Shown: positions 36,353 to 45,590 of the stretch, piece after piece | Layout: every line of letters begins with the position of its first letter | Position numbering within the stretch: position 1 is the first letter of the stretch | Source: CAYQQJ01 sp964419935 | GTDB lineage: Bacteria > Pseudomonadota > Gammaproteobacteria > Pseudomonadales > Cellvibrionaceae | Length of the DNA: 64,000 bases | Direction of reading: 5' to 3' | NCBI GenBank assembly: GCA_964419935.1 | Contig: CAYQQJ010000005.1 | Location: 62,001-126,000 of the forward strand | Notes under the pieces: generated by a model | The model's database searches: none | The model's input: only the letters and a program-made list of their open reading frames with translations | What the model was told of the DNA's origin: nothing | Program-made: the position numbers and the translations under genes

Positions 36353-39136
36353 TTAACCCACCAGCAATGCGACAGGCAGGTGTTGGAACAATAACGCCAC
36401 CGGTAAGCTGACCTCGCGCATATCGGTATTATCAAGTGCATTGTGCCACTGTCTATCCTGCCAGCGCTTGGGCAGTAAAATGCGTGTATTACCCCAGCAA
36501 CTGGAACCGATGAAGGGCTTATCCTGCTCGGTAAGATGAGCGGCAAAGCGCACCACTGCGACAATAATCACATGTTCGTCCGACTCTCGCGCAAAGCAGA
36601 ACACATGCTCCCGCAATGGCCCCTCGAGTTTCAGTTGTAGATAGCGGCCGTGATTGAATACCTGCGGCAGAGACTTTCGCACACCCAGGGCTGAAGCAAT
36701 GACATGTTGCTTGATTCTTCCGTCCCGCCAGCTTTCCACCAGCTGTAACGGCGATTGCCCGGATGCGAGTGCCTCGCGCCGCTTGGTGTAATTGACCGCG
36801 CGACGGTTATCCGGATCGACAAAAGAGAAATCCCAGAGATCGCACCCCTGGTAGAAATCCGGAATTCCCGGAACAGTTGCTTTTATCAGCGTCTGCGCAA
36901 GGCTATTGATAACTCCTGCGGATGAAATTTTCGCGACAAACTTTTTCAGCTGGGCGATAAATTCCCGCCCGGTATCCGGGTGCAACAACGCCTCGAGAAA
37001 GGCCTTGCATTCCGTTTCATACTGCACGTTCGGCTCAATCCAGTTTGAATTGCGTTTGGCTTCACGCACTGCTTTTTCCTGCCATTGGGCAACCCGTTCG
37101 CAAAAATTCTGAATATCACCATTATCATTCGCATCCAGCGGCCAGGCACCCACCAGCATTTGATACAACATATATTCATCAGCAGCATCAGGCCCCACAG
37201 TTCGGCCGGCGGCCTTCAAACAGCGGTTTCGCTCCCGCCAGGCTTCCACCTGGTTCAACCAGGTCTCCGGAATTTCACTCAGTACCGCTAAACGCGCTCT
37301 GACATCTTCCCCGCGTTTGTGATCATGAGTGGCGGTACACAACATGGATTTCGGGTAGCGCTGCAAACGCCGCTTGTAGGTGCGGTGAAATTCTTCACTG
37401 GTTAAGCAAAATTGTGACGGTGTTGAACCAACCTCGTTGCGGGACAGCAATGGCCCGTGGCGATAGAAGGCAGTATCCTCAACAGACTTGGCCGCAACCG
37501 GTGAACTCAGCTGTTGAAAGCGCGCAATGGCCTGTAACCGCGCCTGACGCGCAGTGGCTGACTTGACGTCCAGCGGCGGTTCGCCACCGAGCCAGGTATC
37601 GATCTTATCCACCAGGGGGCGGTCCGACGGCTGACAACGCTTGCGCGCCGCACTCAATGTTGCACGCATAATTTCAGCATCGGCATCACTGCGCCCGCGG
37701 GCATCCACGTAAGTGCGGTACACCGGAAACTCCACCAGAATTTCCGTGAGCACGCGGCGGATGGCCAGCAAGGTGAAATCCCGGGTGTCTGGACTGCTGC
37801 GGGCGATTTTATGCAGTGCGTGAGCGCAGGCATTGAAATCCGCCGCGAGCATGGTTTGCACTGTGCGCCGGCGGGCGCGCTTTTCTTCCACATCGAAATC
37901 ACTTGGCCTTCCGGTAATTTGTGGCCAGGCGGTCATTAGTGGCTGTTCGCCATCCGGATGATGCAAAAGCGCGCCTACGTCATTCATGAACGAGTAGCCC
38001 GTGTCTCCGTCAACCTGCCACTCCTTACTTAGCTGTTCCCCCGACGCCAGAATTTTTTCCACATAGACAAAGGGCACTCCTTTGGGGGCATCCGCCGGAC
38101 GCAGGTGGTTCAGCTTGGTGAGTCCGCGTCTCAAACGCCGACAATAGGTGCGGGGGTCCGCAATGCCATCAACGTGGTCAACCCTCACGCCATCGATGAG
38201 GCCCTCCTGATACAACCGGAAGGTATTGGCGTGCACGATTTCGAAAACGGTTAAATCCTGTACGCGCAAACCGGCAAGCCCAATGACATCGAAGAACCGC
38301 CGCCAATTTATTTCATCGGCGGCGGTTTGCCACCAAGCCAGCCTGTAATGTTGCCTTTCCAGCAATTCGTGGAGCTGTCGTTGCGCGATGGCTGGAATTG
38401 GGGCTATGCCAGGGTCGTACTGTGACAGCTGCCTTTCAATCGCTGCCAAAATTTCAGGATTGTTTGCAGCGGCCTCGCCTAACACCTGAGTTGCCTGTTC
38501 AAAACGCTGCTCGCTTTTAGTGCGCTGCGAAGTTATACCGCGAAATTCGCTAGCCATCGGCAGCTCGTCACACTGCAGTATTTTCGCGTAGTCCTTCGGC
38601 GCTATGGGAAACCGATGTTCAAAATACGCCGCATAAATTCGACCAGTGGTTTTATCGAAGGCGAGTTTCAGCTCACCACTGGCCAGGGTCTCACCGTACG
38701 GGTGACCGAGAAAAGGCGCGTGAATGCGATGGTGCAACGCCGGGTCCGGCACATCCCAATCGACATCGATGAAGTTGGCATGTCGGCTTTGCATACCCCA
38801 TTCAAGTACGTCCAGCCACACCCGATTTTCGCTGCCGCCAATGGCCATGTGGTTGGGCACCAAATCCGCAATAATTCCCATCTCATGCTTGCGCAGCTCC
38901 GCCACCAGTTCCCGCAACCCCTCCTCGCCCCCCAGTTCGGGATTGACCGCGCTGTAATCGACTACATCGTAGCCGTGGGTGGAACCGGGTCGGGCAGTGT
39001 GAATCGGGCTGAGATAAAAATGGCTGATGCCGAGTTTGGCGAAATAATCCACTTGTGCCAGGGCATCTTTGAAATTGAAATCCTTGTGCAATTGCAAGCG
39101 CACCGTTGCGCGGGGAATGGTAGTCGCGTTCAGCAT
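36353..39136 (-). CDS. treY: Malto-oligosyltrehalose synthase
   Basis: 927 residues, GH13_26. It isomerises the terminal alpha-1,4 link of maltodextrin to an alpha,alpha-1,1 link, giving maltooligosyltrehalose. Visible features: N-terminal ATVRLQLHKDFNF, ADLVPNHMA (I), DGVRVDHVDGI (II, nucleophile), VYVEKIL (III, acid/base) and TATHDHKRGEDVRARL (IV). Length is in the usual 750-930 range. It is the last gene of the glg/tre run and overlaps malQ by 7 bases. Its product is cleaved by TreZ, encoded two genes upstream. Confidence 0.95.
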   Translation of the reverse strand: MLNATTIPRATVRLQLHKDFNFKDALAQVDYFAKLGISHFYLSPIHTARPGSTHGYDVVDYSAVNPELGGEEGLRELVAELRKHEMGIIADLVPNHMAIGGSENRVWLDVLEWGMQSRHANFIDVDWDVPDPALHHRIHAPFLGHPYGETLASGELKLAFDKTTGRIYAAYFEHRFPIAPKDYAKILQCDELPMASEFRGITSQRTKSEQRFEQATQVLGEAAANNPEILAAIERQLSQYDPGIAPIPAIAQRQLHELLERQHYRLAWWQTAADEINWRRFFDVIGLAGLRVQDLTVFEIVHANTFRLYQEGLIDGVRVDHVDGIADPRTYCRRLRRGLTKLNHLRPADAPKGVPFVYVEKILASGEQLSKEWQVDGDTGYSFMNDVGALLHHPDGEQPLMTAWPQITGRPSDFDVEEKRARRRTVQTMLAADFNACAHALHKIARSSPDTRDFTLLAIRRVLTEILVEFPVYRTYVDARGRSDADAEIMRATLSAARKRCQPSDRPLVDKIDTWLGGEPPLDVKSATARQARLQAIARFQQLSSPVAAKSVEDTAFYRHGPLLSRNEVGSTPSQFCLTSEEFHRTYKRRLQRYPKSMLCTATHDHKRGEDVRARLAVLSEIPETWLNQVEAWRERNRCLKAAGRTVGPDAADEYMLYQMLVGAWPLDANDNGDIQNFCERVAQWQEKAVREAKRNSNWIEPNVQYETECKAFLEALLHPDTGREFIAQLKKFVAKISSAGVINSLAQTLIKATVPGIPDFYQGCDLWDFSFVDPDNRRAVNYTKRREALASGQSPLQLVESWRDGRIKQHVIASALGVRKSLPQVFNHGRYLQLKLEGPLREHVFCFARESDEHVIIVAVVRFAAHLTEQDKPFIGSSCWGNTRILLPKRWQDRQWHNALDNTDMREVSLPVALLFQHLPVALLVG

Positions 39137-41289
39137 AGGCCTCCCCGTTCACCCTTGGTGGTGCATCGCTTGCGCAACACGGACATTCGCGCCGCGGCAT
39201 TTTTGTTGTTCAGTAATTCAGTGGCGGGTTGTTCGAGCCGCCGGCGCCAATTGGGATGCTCGTCGACCGTGCCGGGCAGATTCGGTTGTTCATCGAGACC
39301 CAGCATGTCTTCCACAGGAACCAGCACCAGCGGCGAGGCTGATTTGGCCACGAAAGCGACAGCACTGTCGACCGCAGCTTGAGGGTCATCCGGCGGTGGC
39401 ATTGCCGCGCCCGCGACACCGGCATAATCGAACGCCGCCCAGAGCGTTGTTTTTTCCTTCTCCCGGTCGCGTTTTTCTGACTCGAAAGTTTGATCATCGG
39501 AAAATCTATCGAGTTTCTGATTCCACTCTATGTCCTTTCCCTGCCACCAGCCGGCCACTGTCGGCAAATCGTGAGTGGTTGTGGTGGCCATGGCGTTGGT
39601 TCGCCACCGGGACGGATCGGTAAACAGCCCGTGATTTTTTTCGAACCACATGACCTGCATTCCCAATAGCCCCACCTCGGATATTTCTTCCCGAAACCCG
39701 CTGGGAATGGTGCCAAGATCTTCACCCACAATCACCGCGTTATGTTGCCAGGATTCAAGTGCAATCAGGTTGAGCAGATCTGTTTGGGGAAAACGCAGGT
39801 AAGCACCCTGAATCGCCTCAACGCCTTCAGGAATCAACCAGAGCCTGCGCAAGCCAAGTACATGGTCGATGCGCAAGCCACCGGCGTAACGCAGGGACGC
39901 GCGGAGCATTTCAAGAAAAGGTTTGTAATCATGCGCCTTGAGGGCTCGTGGAGAGAAAGTGGTGAGTCCCCAATTCTGCCCGCGGTGACTCATCATGTCC
40001 GGTGGTGCGCCCACTGATAGGCCGTTGAGCATTTCACTCTGCCGGCTCCAGGCATGACTGCCGCCACTGTCGGTGCCTATGGCCAGGTCCGCAATCAAGC
40101 CAATACTCATTCCCGCCTCGCGCCCGGCGGATTGAGCTTCTGTCAGGCTCTTGGCTGCTAGCCACTGCAAAAACATGTGGAAAGCCACTTCACTTTCATG
40201 GACTTTGGCAAATTGTTTGACTGCCCCGCTTTCGGGGTCCCGCAATTCTGTTGGCCAGTTCCTCCAGTGCCAATGATTCGGGTTGGCCTGAAATTGCTGC
40301 GCGTGCAGCGTTTCAAAAACAGCGTGTTTGCGTAGCGCCTCCCCGGCTCCTTGACAGAATTGCTGAAATTCCTGACCCAGTACACCGGCACCCGCCAGCA
40401 GCTGCTCGTTCAAACGCGTCCACAGGCAACGCAGCAACGCAAGCTTTGCGCGGGCCGCGTGGGGCCAATCAATCAGCGGTTCATGCTCCAGTCGGATCAG
40501 TTCCCCGTGCAGGGCCAGGTCGGTAACACAGGATGCCATGAGCTCGTGGCCCAACACAGCGGCGGGATCAATGTAGAGCACATTCAGAAACAAACGGCTT
40601 GACGGCGCGTAGGGACTGTAGCGGGTTTCATCAGCCGAAAACAACGCGTGAACCGGGCTCATGGCCAGCGCCTGAGCCCCGGCTTCGCCACACTGGCGTG
40701 CCAGATCCCGCAGCGCGCTATAGCTTCCGATACCACCGTCGCCAGGCGTCCTCAGGGAGTAGATCTGTGCTGCCAAACCAAAGCTGCGCCGGTTACCCGT
40801 CACTTCAGCCACAGAACGGCAATGGGTTGGCGCTATGGCTAAACAAGCAGTGGTCGAGCCGGCCTCCAGTGTGTAGTAGCCGGGCAAATCGATGGATGGC
40901 AGACAAATTTCACCGGTGTGGGATTGCTGCAGTTCGATTGTTTGTGACAGCGGATAACTGTTACTACCTGCGGAATGGTTCTGGTCGAGATGGAGCTGTA
41001 TCGACCGGGTCGAAGCCAAACGCTTTTGCAACGCCGGGGGTAAAACCAGCGGTTGATGAACGCGGCCGGTGGTGAGCGATGGAATCTCATTTTCTTCGCT
41101 GATTTTCAGCTGTTCCAGGCTTTCCTTGCAGTGAGCGGACGACTCTGCAGGCAATTCCAAAGAATTCAGTACGGATTGCAAAACATCCGGTGAAACCGTC
41201 CTGTCGATACCGCGGTGATCCTGCCAGTGACAAGAAACCCCAGCCGCTTCAGCCAGTTGATGCAGGACCTCATTACTACTTGTAGTCAA
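39130..41289 (-). CDS. malQ: 4-alpha-glucanotransferase (amylomaltase)
   Basis: 719 residues, GH77. It transfers maltodextrin segments between chains and recycles short glucans. An N-terminal ~190-residue extension precedes the catalytic domain. Motifs: FGLAAQIYSLR, LRIDHVLGLRRLW (nucleophile region), VGEDLGTIP (acid/base) and TTTHDLPTVAGWW. The start is TTG at 41289 with AAAAGGAG 6 nt upstream, so the rare start codon is well supported. It overlaps treY by 7 bases and is separated from treZ by a 177-nt repeat-rich gap. Confidence 0.93.
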   Translation of the reverse strand: MTTSSNEVLHQLAEAAGVSCHWQDHRGIDRTVSPDVLQSVLNSLELPAESSAHCKESLEQLKISEENEIPSLTTGRVHQPLVLPPALQKRLASTRSIQLHLDQNHSAGSNSYPLSQTIELQQSHTGEICLPSIDLPGYYTLEAGSTTACLAIAPTHCRSVAEVTGNRRSFGLAAQIYSLRTPGDGGIGSYSALRDLARQCGEAGAQALAMSPVHALFSADETRYSPYAPSSRLFLNVLYIDPAAVLGHELMASCVTDLALHGELIRLEHEPLIDWPHAARAKLALLRCLWTRLNEQLLAGAGVLGQEFQQFCQGAGEALRKHAVFETLHAQQFQANPNHWHWRNWPTELRDPESGAVKQFAKVHESEVAFHMFLQWLAAKSLTEAQSAGREAGMSIGLIADLAIGTDSGGSHAWSRQSEMLNGLSVGAPPDMMSHRGQNWGLTTFSPRALKAHDYKPFLEMLRASLRYAGGLRIDHVLGLRRLWLIPEGVEAIQGAYLRFPQTDLLNLIALESWQHNAVIVGEDLGTIPSGFREEISEVGLLGMQVMWFEKNHGLFTDPSRWRTNAMATTTTHDLPTVAGWWQGKDIEWNQKLDRFSDDQTFESEKRDREKEKTTLWAAFDYAGVAGAAMPPPDDPQAAVDSAVAFVAKSASPLVLVPVEDMLGLDEQPNLPGTVDEHPNWRRRLEQPATELLNNKNAAARMSVLRKRCTTKGERGGLC

Positions 41290-41379
41290 TCAAATCTCCT
41301 TTTAACCATCTCCGTGGACTGCTCCACTTGTATCGTCATCAAAATCCCGAAATCATGGCGCCACCCTACCCGCTATACT

Positions 41380-41459
41380 TTTTACCTTTTACCTTTTACC
41401 TTTTACCTATCTTTTATCTTGCAGCTTGAAGCTTGAAGCTTACGGCTTGCAGCTTTCAG
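41380..41459. repeat. Two adjoining heptameric repeat arrays between treZ and malQ
   Basis: Four exact copies of TTTTACC run from 41380 to 41407. After two degenerate units, six related 7-mers follow at 41418-41459: CTTGCAG, CTTGAAG, CTTGAAG, CTTACGG, CTTGCAG, CTTTCAG. Period 7 is kept although the sequence changes. The array lies in the only large spacer of the treY-glgB part of the cluster. Confidence 0.85.
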
Positions 41460-41466
41460 CTCCTAC

Positions 41467-43254
41467 CTACCCCAACCAAACACTCGTCGCCTGCCCCATG
41501 GCTTTGCCACTGAGCGCTTTGTCGGCCGCACTGGGGCGGCTTTCGCAAATCCACTCACCCGCTGGTGGCGGGATTTTGTACTCCGCCGATCCCAGGTTGA
41601 TAATCATTGTCAACTTTCGTTCGTCGGCCAAGGCCCAGGTCGCGACGACACAGGCTTCACCTGGAACCTCCGATGAGATGCCTTTTGCAGAGCTCAGGTG
41701 TGGAGTGATGTGGCGATGCCTGAGTGACAGCAATTTGCGGTAAAAGTCTTCCCACTCTCCCGCTTTGTTCGGCGCTCCAAAATGAGCAATCCCTTTACGG
41801 GACCGTTCAAAGGTTTCCGGCAAGTTGGGATCGGGGATGGTTGACTGCACCTCGGAAGTGCCGCCGTCATGACTGGAAGCAAAATGACTGAATGCGGCGA
41901 ATTCTGCACGCCGCCCCTCCCTCACTGCCTGTGCAAGCTCGCCGTGAAAATCCGTAAAGAAAAGAAATGGCGTGGTCAGGCCCCGCTCTTCACCCATAAA
42001 CACCAGGGGAATGTGCGGACTTAACAACTGCACAGTCACTGCAGCGCGCAAAGCATTGGGTTCCACCAAAGTAGTGAGGCGATCACCAAAGGCGCGGTTG
42101 CCCACCTGATCGTGATTTTGCAGGAAGAAGATGAAATGATCCGGTGATAGATGCTTGCTGGGTGTGCCGCGGGGCGCGTTGTCATGAGTTGGGGATGCTT
42201 CTCCCTGATAGACGAATCCCTCTACTAGTGCTTTTGCCAGTTTTTCAGTAGGCGCTAGGTCATAGTTGCGGTAATAGCCTTCGTTCTCGCCAGTCAGCAG
42301 CCGGTGAATTACGTTGTGAATATCGTCATTCCACTGCGCATTAAAATCCTGCTCCAGTAGCTGGCTGACATTGCGTTCGTTTTCCAGCATCAAGTGAACC
42401 TGGCGGTCTGGCTCAATGGCTTTTTTGATTTTGGCTGCCATCTCCGGCAGCCAGCTCTGATCCATGATGGCGTGAACAGCATCAAAGCGGAGCCCGTCGA
42501 ACCGGTATTCCATGAGCCAGTATATGGCGTTCTGCGTGAAAAACTCCCGTACCACCGGCTGTGTAAAATCAATGGCAGCGCCCCAGGGAGATGATTCGTC
42601 AGGTGAAAAAAAACGCGAGGCGTAGGTGTGCAGATAGTTGCCATCGGGCCCAAAATGGTTATACACCACGTCCAGATAGACGCATAAACCCAGGCCATGG
42701 GCCGTGTCGACCAGGTGCTTCAATTGCTCTGGAGTGCCGTAGCTCGAATCTGGTGCGTAAGGCAAGACGCCGTCATAACCCCAGTTTCGCTGGCCGGAGA
42801 AATCCGCAATCGGCATCAATTCAATTGCGGTGAAGCCCATGTCCACCAGATGTGCCAAATGCGATTCTACCTCGGTAAAGCCGCCGTAACAGCCAAGGTG
42901 CAACTCGTAGATCACCATTGACTGCCATGGGCGTCCCTTCCAATCCGCGTAGCGCCATTCGAATCGCTGCGGGTCCACCACCAGACTCGGGCCGTGCACG
43001 TCATCTTGCTGCTGCCGGGAGGCCGGGTCCGGAACTCTCAGGTCTTCGGTTACGCGAAATTGATAAGCATCGCCATGATTCAGTGGCGCGGTACAGCGGT
43101 GGAAACCATCGTCGGTCCTGGTCATGGCAAACCGTTTGCCATCCGGTGTTTCCAATTGAACCTGTTCGCTATCCGGTGCCCATAGTGCAAACCGCGTATG
43201 GTTCTGATCGAGAATCTGTGCACCGAATTCGGTCTGGTGCGCATACTGCGTCAT
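41467..43254 (-). CDS. treZ: Malto-oligosyltrehalose trehalohydrolase
   Basis: 595 residues, GH13_10. It hydrolyses maltooligosyltrehalose to free trehalose. An N-terminal beta-sandwich (RFALWAPDSEQVQLETP) precedes the barrel with VYLDVVYNHFGPDGNYL (I), FDGLRFDAVHAI (II), LMLENERN (III) and FLQNHDQVGNRAFGDRL (IV). The triple match with GPDGNYL is typical of TreZ. The ATGA overlap with glgX couples its translation to the debrancher that supplies linear maltodextrins. Confidence 0.95.
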   Translation of the reverse strand: MTQYAHQTEFGAQILDQNHTRFALWAPDSEQVQLETPDGKRFAMTRTDDGFHRCTAPLNHGDAYQFRVTEDLRVPDPASRQQQDDVHGPSLVVDPQRFEWRYADWKGRPWQSMVIYELHLGCYGGFTEVESHLAHLVDMGFTAIELMPIADFSGQRNWGYDGVLPYAPDSSYGTPEQLKHLVDTAHGLGLCVYLDVVYNHFGPDGNYLHTYASRFFSPDESSPWGAAIDFTQPVVREFFTQNAIYWLMEYRFDGLRFDAVHAIMDQSWLPEMAAKIKKAIEPDRQVHLMLENERNVSQLLEQDFNAQWNDDIHNVIHRLLTGENEGYYRNYDLAPTEKLAKALVEGFVYQGEASPTHDNAPRGTPSKHLSPDHFIFFLQNHDQVGNRAFGDRLTTLVEPNALRAAVTVQLLSPHIPLVFMGEERGLTTPFLFFTDFHGELAQAVREGRRAEFAAFSHFASSHDGGTSEVQSTIPDPNLPETFERSRKGIAHFGAPNKAGEWEDFYRKLLSLRHRHITPHLSSAKGISSEVPGEACVVATWALADERKLTMIINLGSAEYKIPPPAGEWICESRPSAADKALSGKAMGQATSVWLG

Positions 43255-45590
43255 CGCACGTGATCCTCCACGGAATCCGTTTCAAGCGAATCGGGTTCAT
43301 GTTGTTCATGAGGTGTTTCATCAGGGCTTTCATCAATGGCGGCATCCGCCTCCGATTGGCCCTGTTCTTCTGCAAGTTCCTGTGCTTGTTCCTCAAAGCC
43401 ATTTTCTGAGTTTTCATCCGACTGGTCGTCGTCATGTTGAGCGTGCGGCGTGTGCCGGCCCCTGCTCTCAATCAACTGATTCAGATCATCGATATGGACG
43501 CGACTGGTGAGCAGGACTGCGCTTCGACTGCGCAACAGAACCTGACCGTTTTGAAGTCCCTGTTGTGGAGCCTCATCCGTAACGGGTGCGGTGCTCAAGT
43601 GGACGGAATATTCCAGTTCAGTAAGCGGGAGATGATAATCATAATCCTGGTCATCCGCATTGACCAACAACACGGTGAATCCCACGTACCCATCATCGTG
43701 CTTGCTACAGCGTTGCATACCCAGGTGATTGCCGCCCTTTTGCCAGGTCTTGCCTTCCAGCTCCACGCCATTCTGATCAAACCAGAAAACATCGGGGATA
43801 CCGGGAGCAATTTCGATATTGGCATGCTGAAAGTAGCGCCCCTGAAGCAACGGTGTGGATTTACGCAGGTTGATCAATTGCGAGGTGAATTCAAATAACC
43901 GGCGACCGGGGTCGGTTTCCAGCAGTGCCCAATCCAGCCAAAAGGTTTCATTGTCCTGGCAATAGGCATTGTTATTGCCCTGTTGTGTATGACCAAATTC
44001 ATCGCCTGCCAGCAACATCGGTGTACCGTGGGAGCACATCAGGGTCGTCAGTATGTTGCGCTTGGTGGCCTCGCGATTGGCTATGATTTTCGCATCGTCC
44101 GTGGGCCCCTCGGCACCCCAGTTGTAGCTGAGATTATTGTCAGTACCGTCGTTGTTGTCTTCGCCATTCAGTTCATTGTGCTTTTTGTTATAGGACACCA
44201 GGTCCTGCAGGCTGAAGCCATCATGAGCAGTAACAAAGTTCACACCCGCCCAGGGTTGGCGGTGACTGTGGTCGAAAATATCCGCCGAGCCCTGCAGGCG
44301 CGCCGCAAGCGCACCGCGAATCTTGTCGTCCCCGCGCCAGAAGCGGCGTACGTCATCGCGAAAATAGTCGTTCCATTCGGCAAACCCCGGCGGATGGTTA
44401 CCGACCTGATGCCCCCCCGGACCAATATCCCAGGGTTCGGCAATCAGTTTAACGCCGGCCAGCAGTGGGTCCTGCATCAAGGCGTCAAAGAAGCCGCAAT
44501 TCGGGTCGAAGCCATTATCTTCACGCCCGAGAGTTGCACTCAAATCAAATCGAAAACCGTCAACGTGGTATTCCTGAACCCAATATCGCAGGGAATCCAT
44601 TACCATTTGAATAATGCGCCTATGGGACATATTCAGCGTGTTGCCGCACCCGGTGTCGTTGATATGAAAACGCGAGTCATCTGGCAGTAAGCGATAGTAG
44701 GAACTGTTGCCAAAGCCCCGCCAGGAGAGCGTCGGCCCCATCTCGTTACCTTCACAGGTGTGGTTGTAAACCACATCCATAATTACTTCGATGCCGGCGG
44801 CGTGAAGTTGCTTGATGGCCCATTTCATTTGCCCCAGGGTATTGTCCGAGAGATATCCAGGCTCGGGGGCAAAAAAACCAAGGGTGTTGTAACCCCAGTA
44901 ATTGGTGAGTTGTTTATCCAGAAGATTTCGATCGCGCAAGAACAATTGCGCGGGGAGAATTTCCACGGAGGTAATGCCGAGCCGCTTGAAATATTCAATT
45001 GTTGACGGATGACCCAGCGCACCGAATGTACCGCGATCATGTTCGGGCAGGTCATTACGGAGCTTGGTAAAACCTCGGACATGGAGCTCATAGATTACCG
45101 TTTCGTTCCACGGCACCCGGGGGCGACGGTCATCGCCCCAGTCAAAATAATTGTCTGTGACTACAGCCTTGGGCATATACGCGGCGCTGTCGCGACGATC
45201 AAATGACAAGTCACCCTTACTCGAGCCCACATGATAACCAAAGAGCGCATCATGCCAGCGAATGGTGCCCGCCGTCTGGCGTGCGTAGGGGTCGAGCAAT
45301 AACTTGTGATGATTGAAGCGGTGGCCATTTTTCGGATCGTAAGGGCCGTAAACGCGATAGCCGTATTGGGTACCCGGTTGTGCATTGGGCAGATATCCGC
45401 TCCAGACACCGTGGGTACAGTCCGGCATTTCCAGCCGTGCCACCTGATGCCGCCCGGTGTGATCAAAGATGCACAAATCCACTTTTTCTGCATGTTCGGC
45501 AAACACCGAAAAATGCGTTCCACGTCCATCCCACTGCGCACCGAGCAAATGATTATTGGATGTTGAATGTAGTTCATTAAAATCTGTCAT
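43251..45590 (-). CDS. glgX: Glycogen debranching enzyme GlgX (isoamylase type)
   Basis: 779 residues, GH13_11. It hydrolyses alpha-1,6 branches of limit dextrin. Domain order: CBM48 (about 15-110), barrel with MDVVYNHTCEGNEMGPTLS (I), DGFRFDLSATLGRE (II), LIAEPWDIG (III) and VTAHDGFSLQDLVSYN (IV), then a beta domain. The last ~75 residues are an unusual acidic low-complexity tail (runs such as DDDQSDENSENGFEE) absent from typical GlgX proteins of ~660-720 residues. It overlaps glgB and treZ by ATGA at each end. Confidence 0.94.
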   Translation of the reverse strand: MTDFNELHSTSNNHLLGAQWDGRGTHFSVFAEHAEKVDLCIFDHTGRHQVARLEMPDCTHGVWSGYLPNAQPGTQYGYRVYGPYDPKNGHRFNHHKLLLDPYARQTAGTIRWHDALFGYHVGSSKGDLSFDRRDSAAYMPKAVVTDNYFDWGDDRRPRVPWNETVIYELHVRGFTKLRNDLPEHDRGTFGALGHPSTIEYFKRLGITSVEILPAQLFLRDRNLLDKQLTNYWGYNTLGFFAPEPGYLSDNTLGQMKWAIKQLHAAGIEVIMDVVYNHTCEGNEMGPTLSWRGFGNSSYYRLLPDDSRFHINDTGCGNTLNMSHRRIIQMVMDSLRYWVQEYHVDGFRFDLSATLGREDNGFDPNCGFFDALMQDPLLAGVKLIAEPWDIGPGGHQVGNHPPGFAEWNDYFRDDVRRFWRGDDKIRGALAARLQGSADIFDHSHRQPWAGVNFVTAHDGFSLQDLVSYNKKHNELNGEDNNDGTDNNLSYNWGAEGPTDDAKIIANREATKRNILTTLMCSHGTPMLLAGDEFGHTQQGNNNAYCQDNETFWLDWALLETDPGRRLFEFTSQLINLRKSTPLLQGRYFQHANIEIAPGIPDVFWFDQNGVELEGKTWQKGGNHLGMQRCSKHDDGYVGFTVLLVNADDQDYDYHLPLTELEYSVHLSTAPVTDEAPQQGLQNGQVLLRSRSAVLLTSRVHIDDLNQLIESRGRHTPHAQHDDDQSDENSENGFEEQAQELAEEQGQSEADAAIDESPDETPHEQHEPDSLETDSVEDHVR

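Noticed and set aside
41380..41459. Possible CRISPR array
   Set aside because: Units are 7 nt with no spacers and no cas genes nearby; it is a tandem repeat.
43983..44690. 235-residue plus-strand frame inside glgX
   Set aside because: A shadow of the GH13 catalytic regions on the opposite strand; no start signal.
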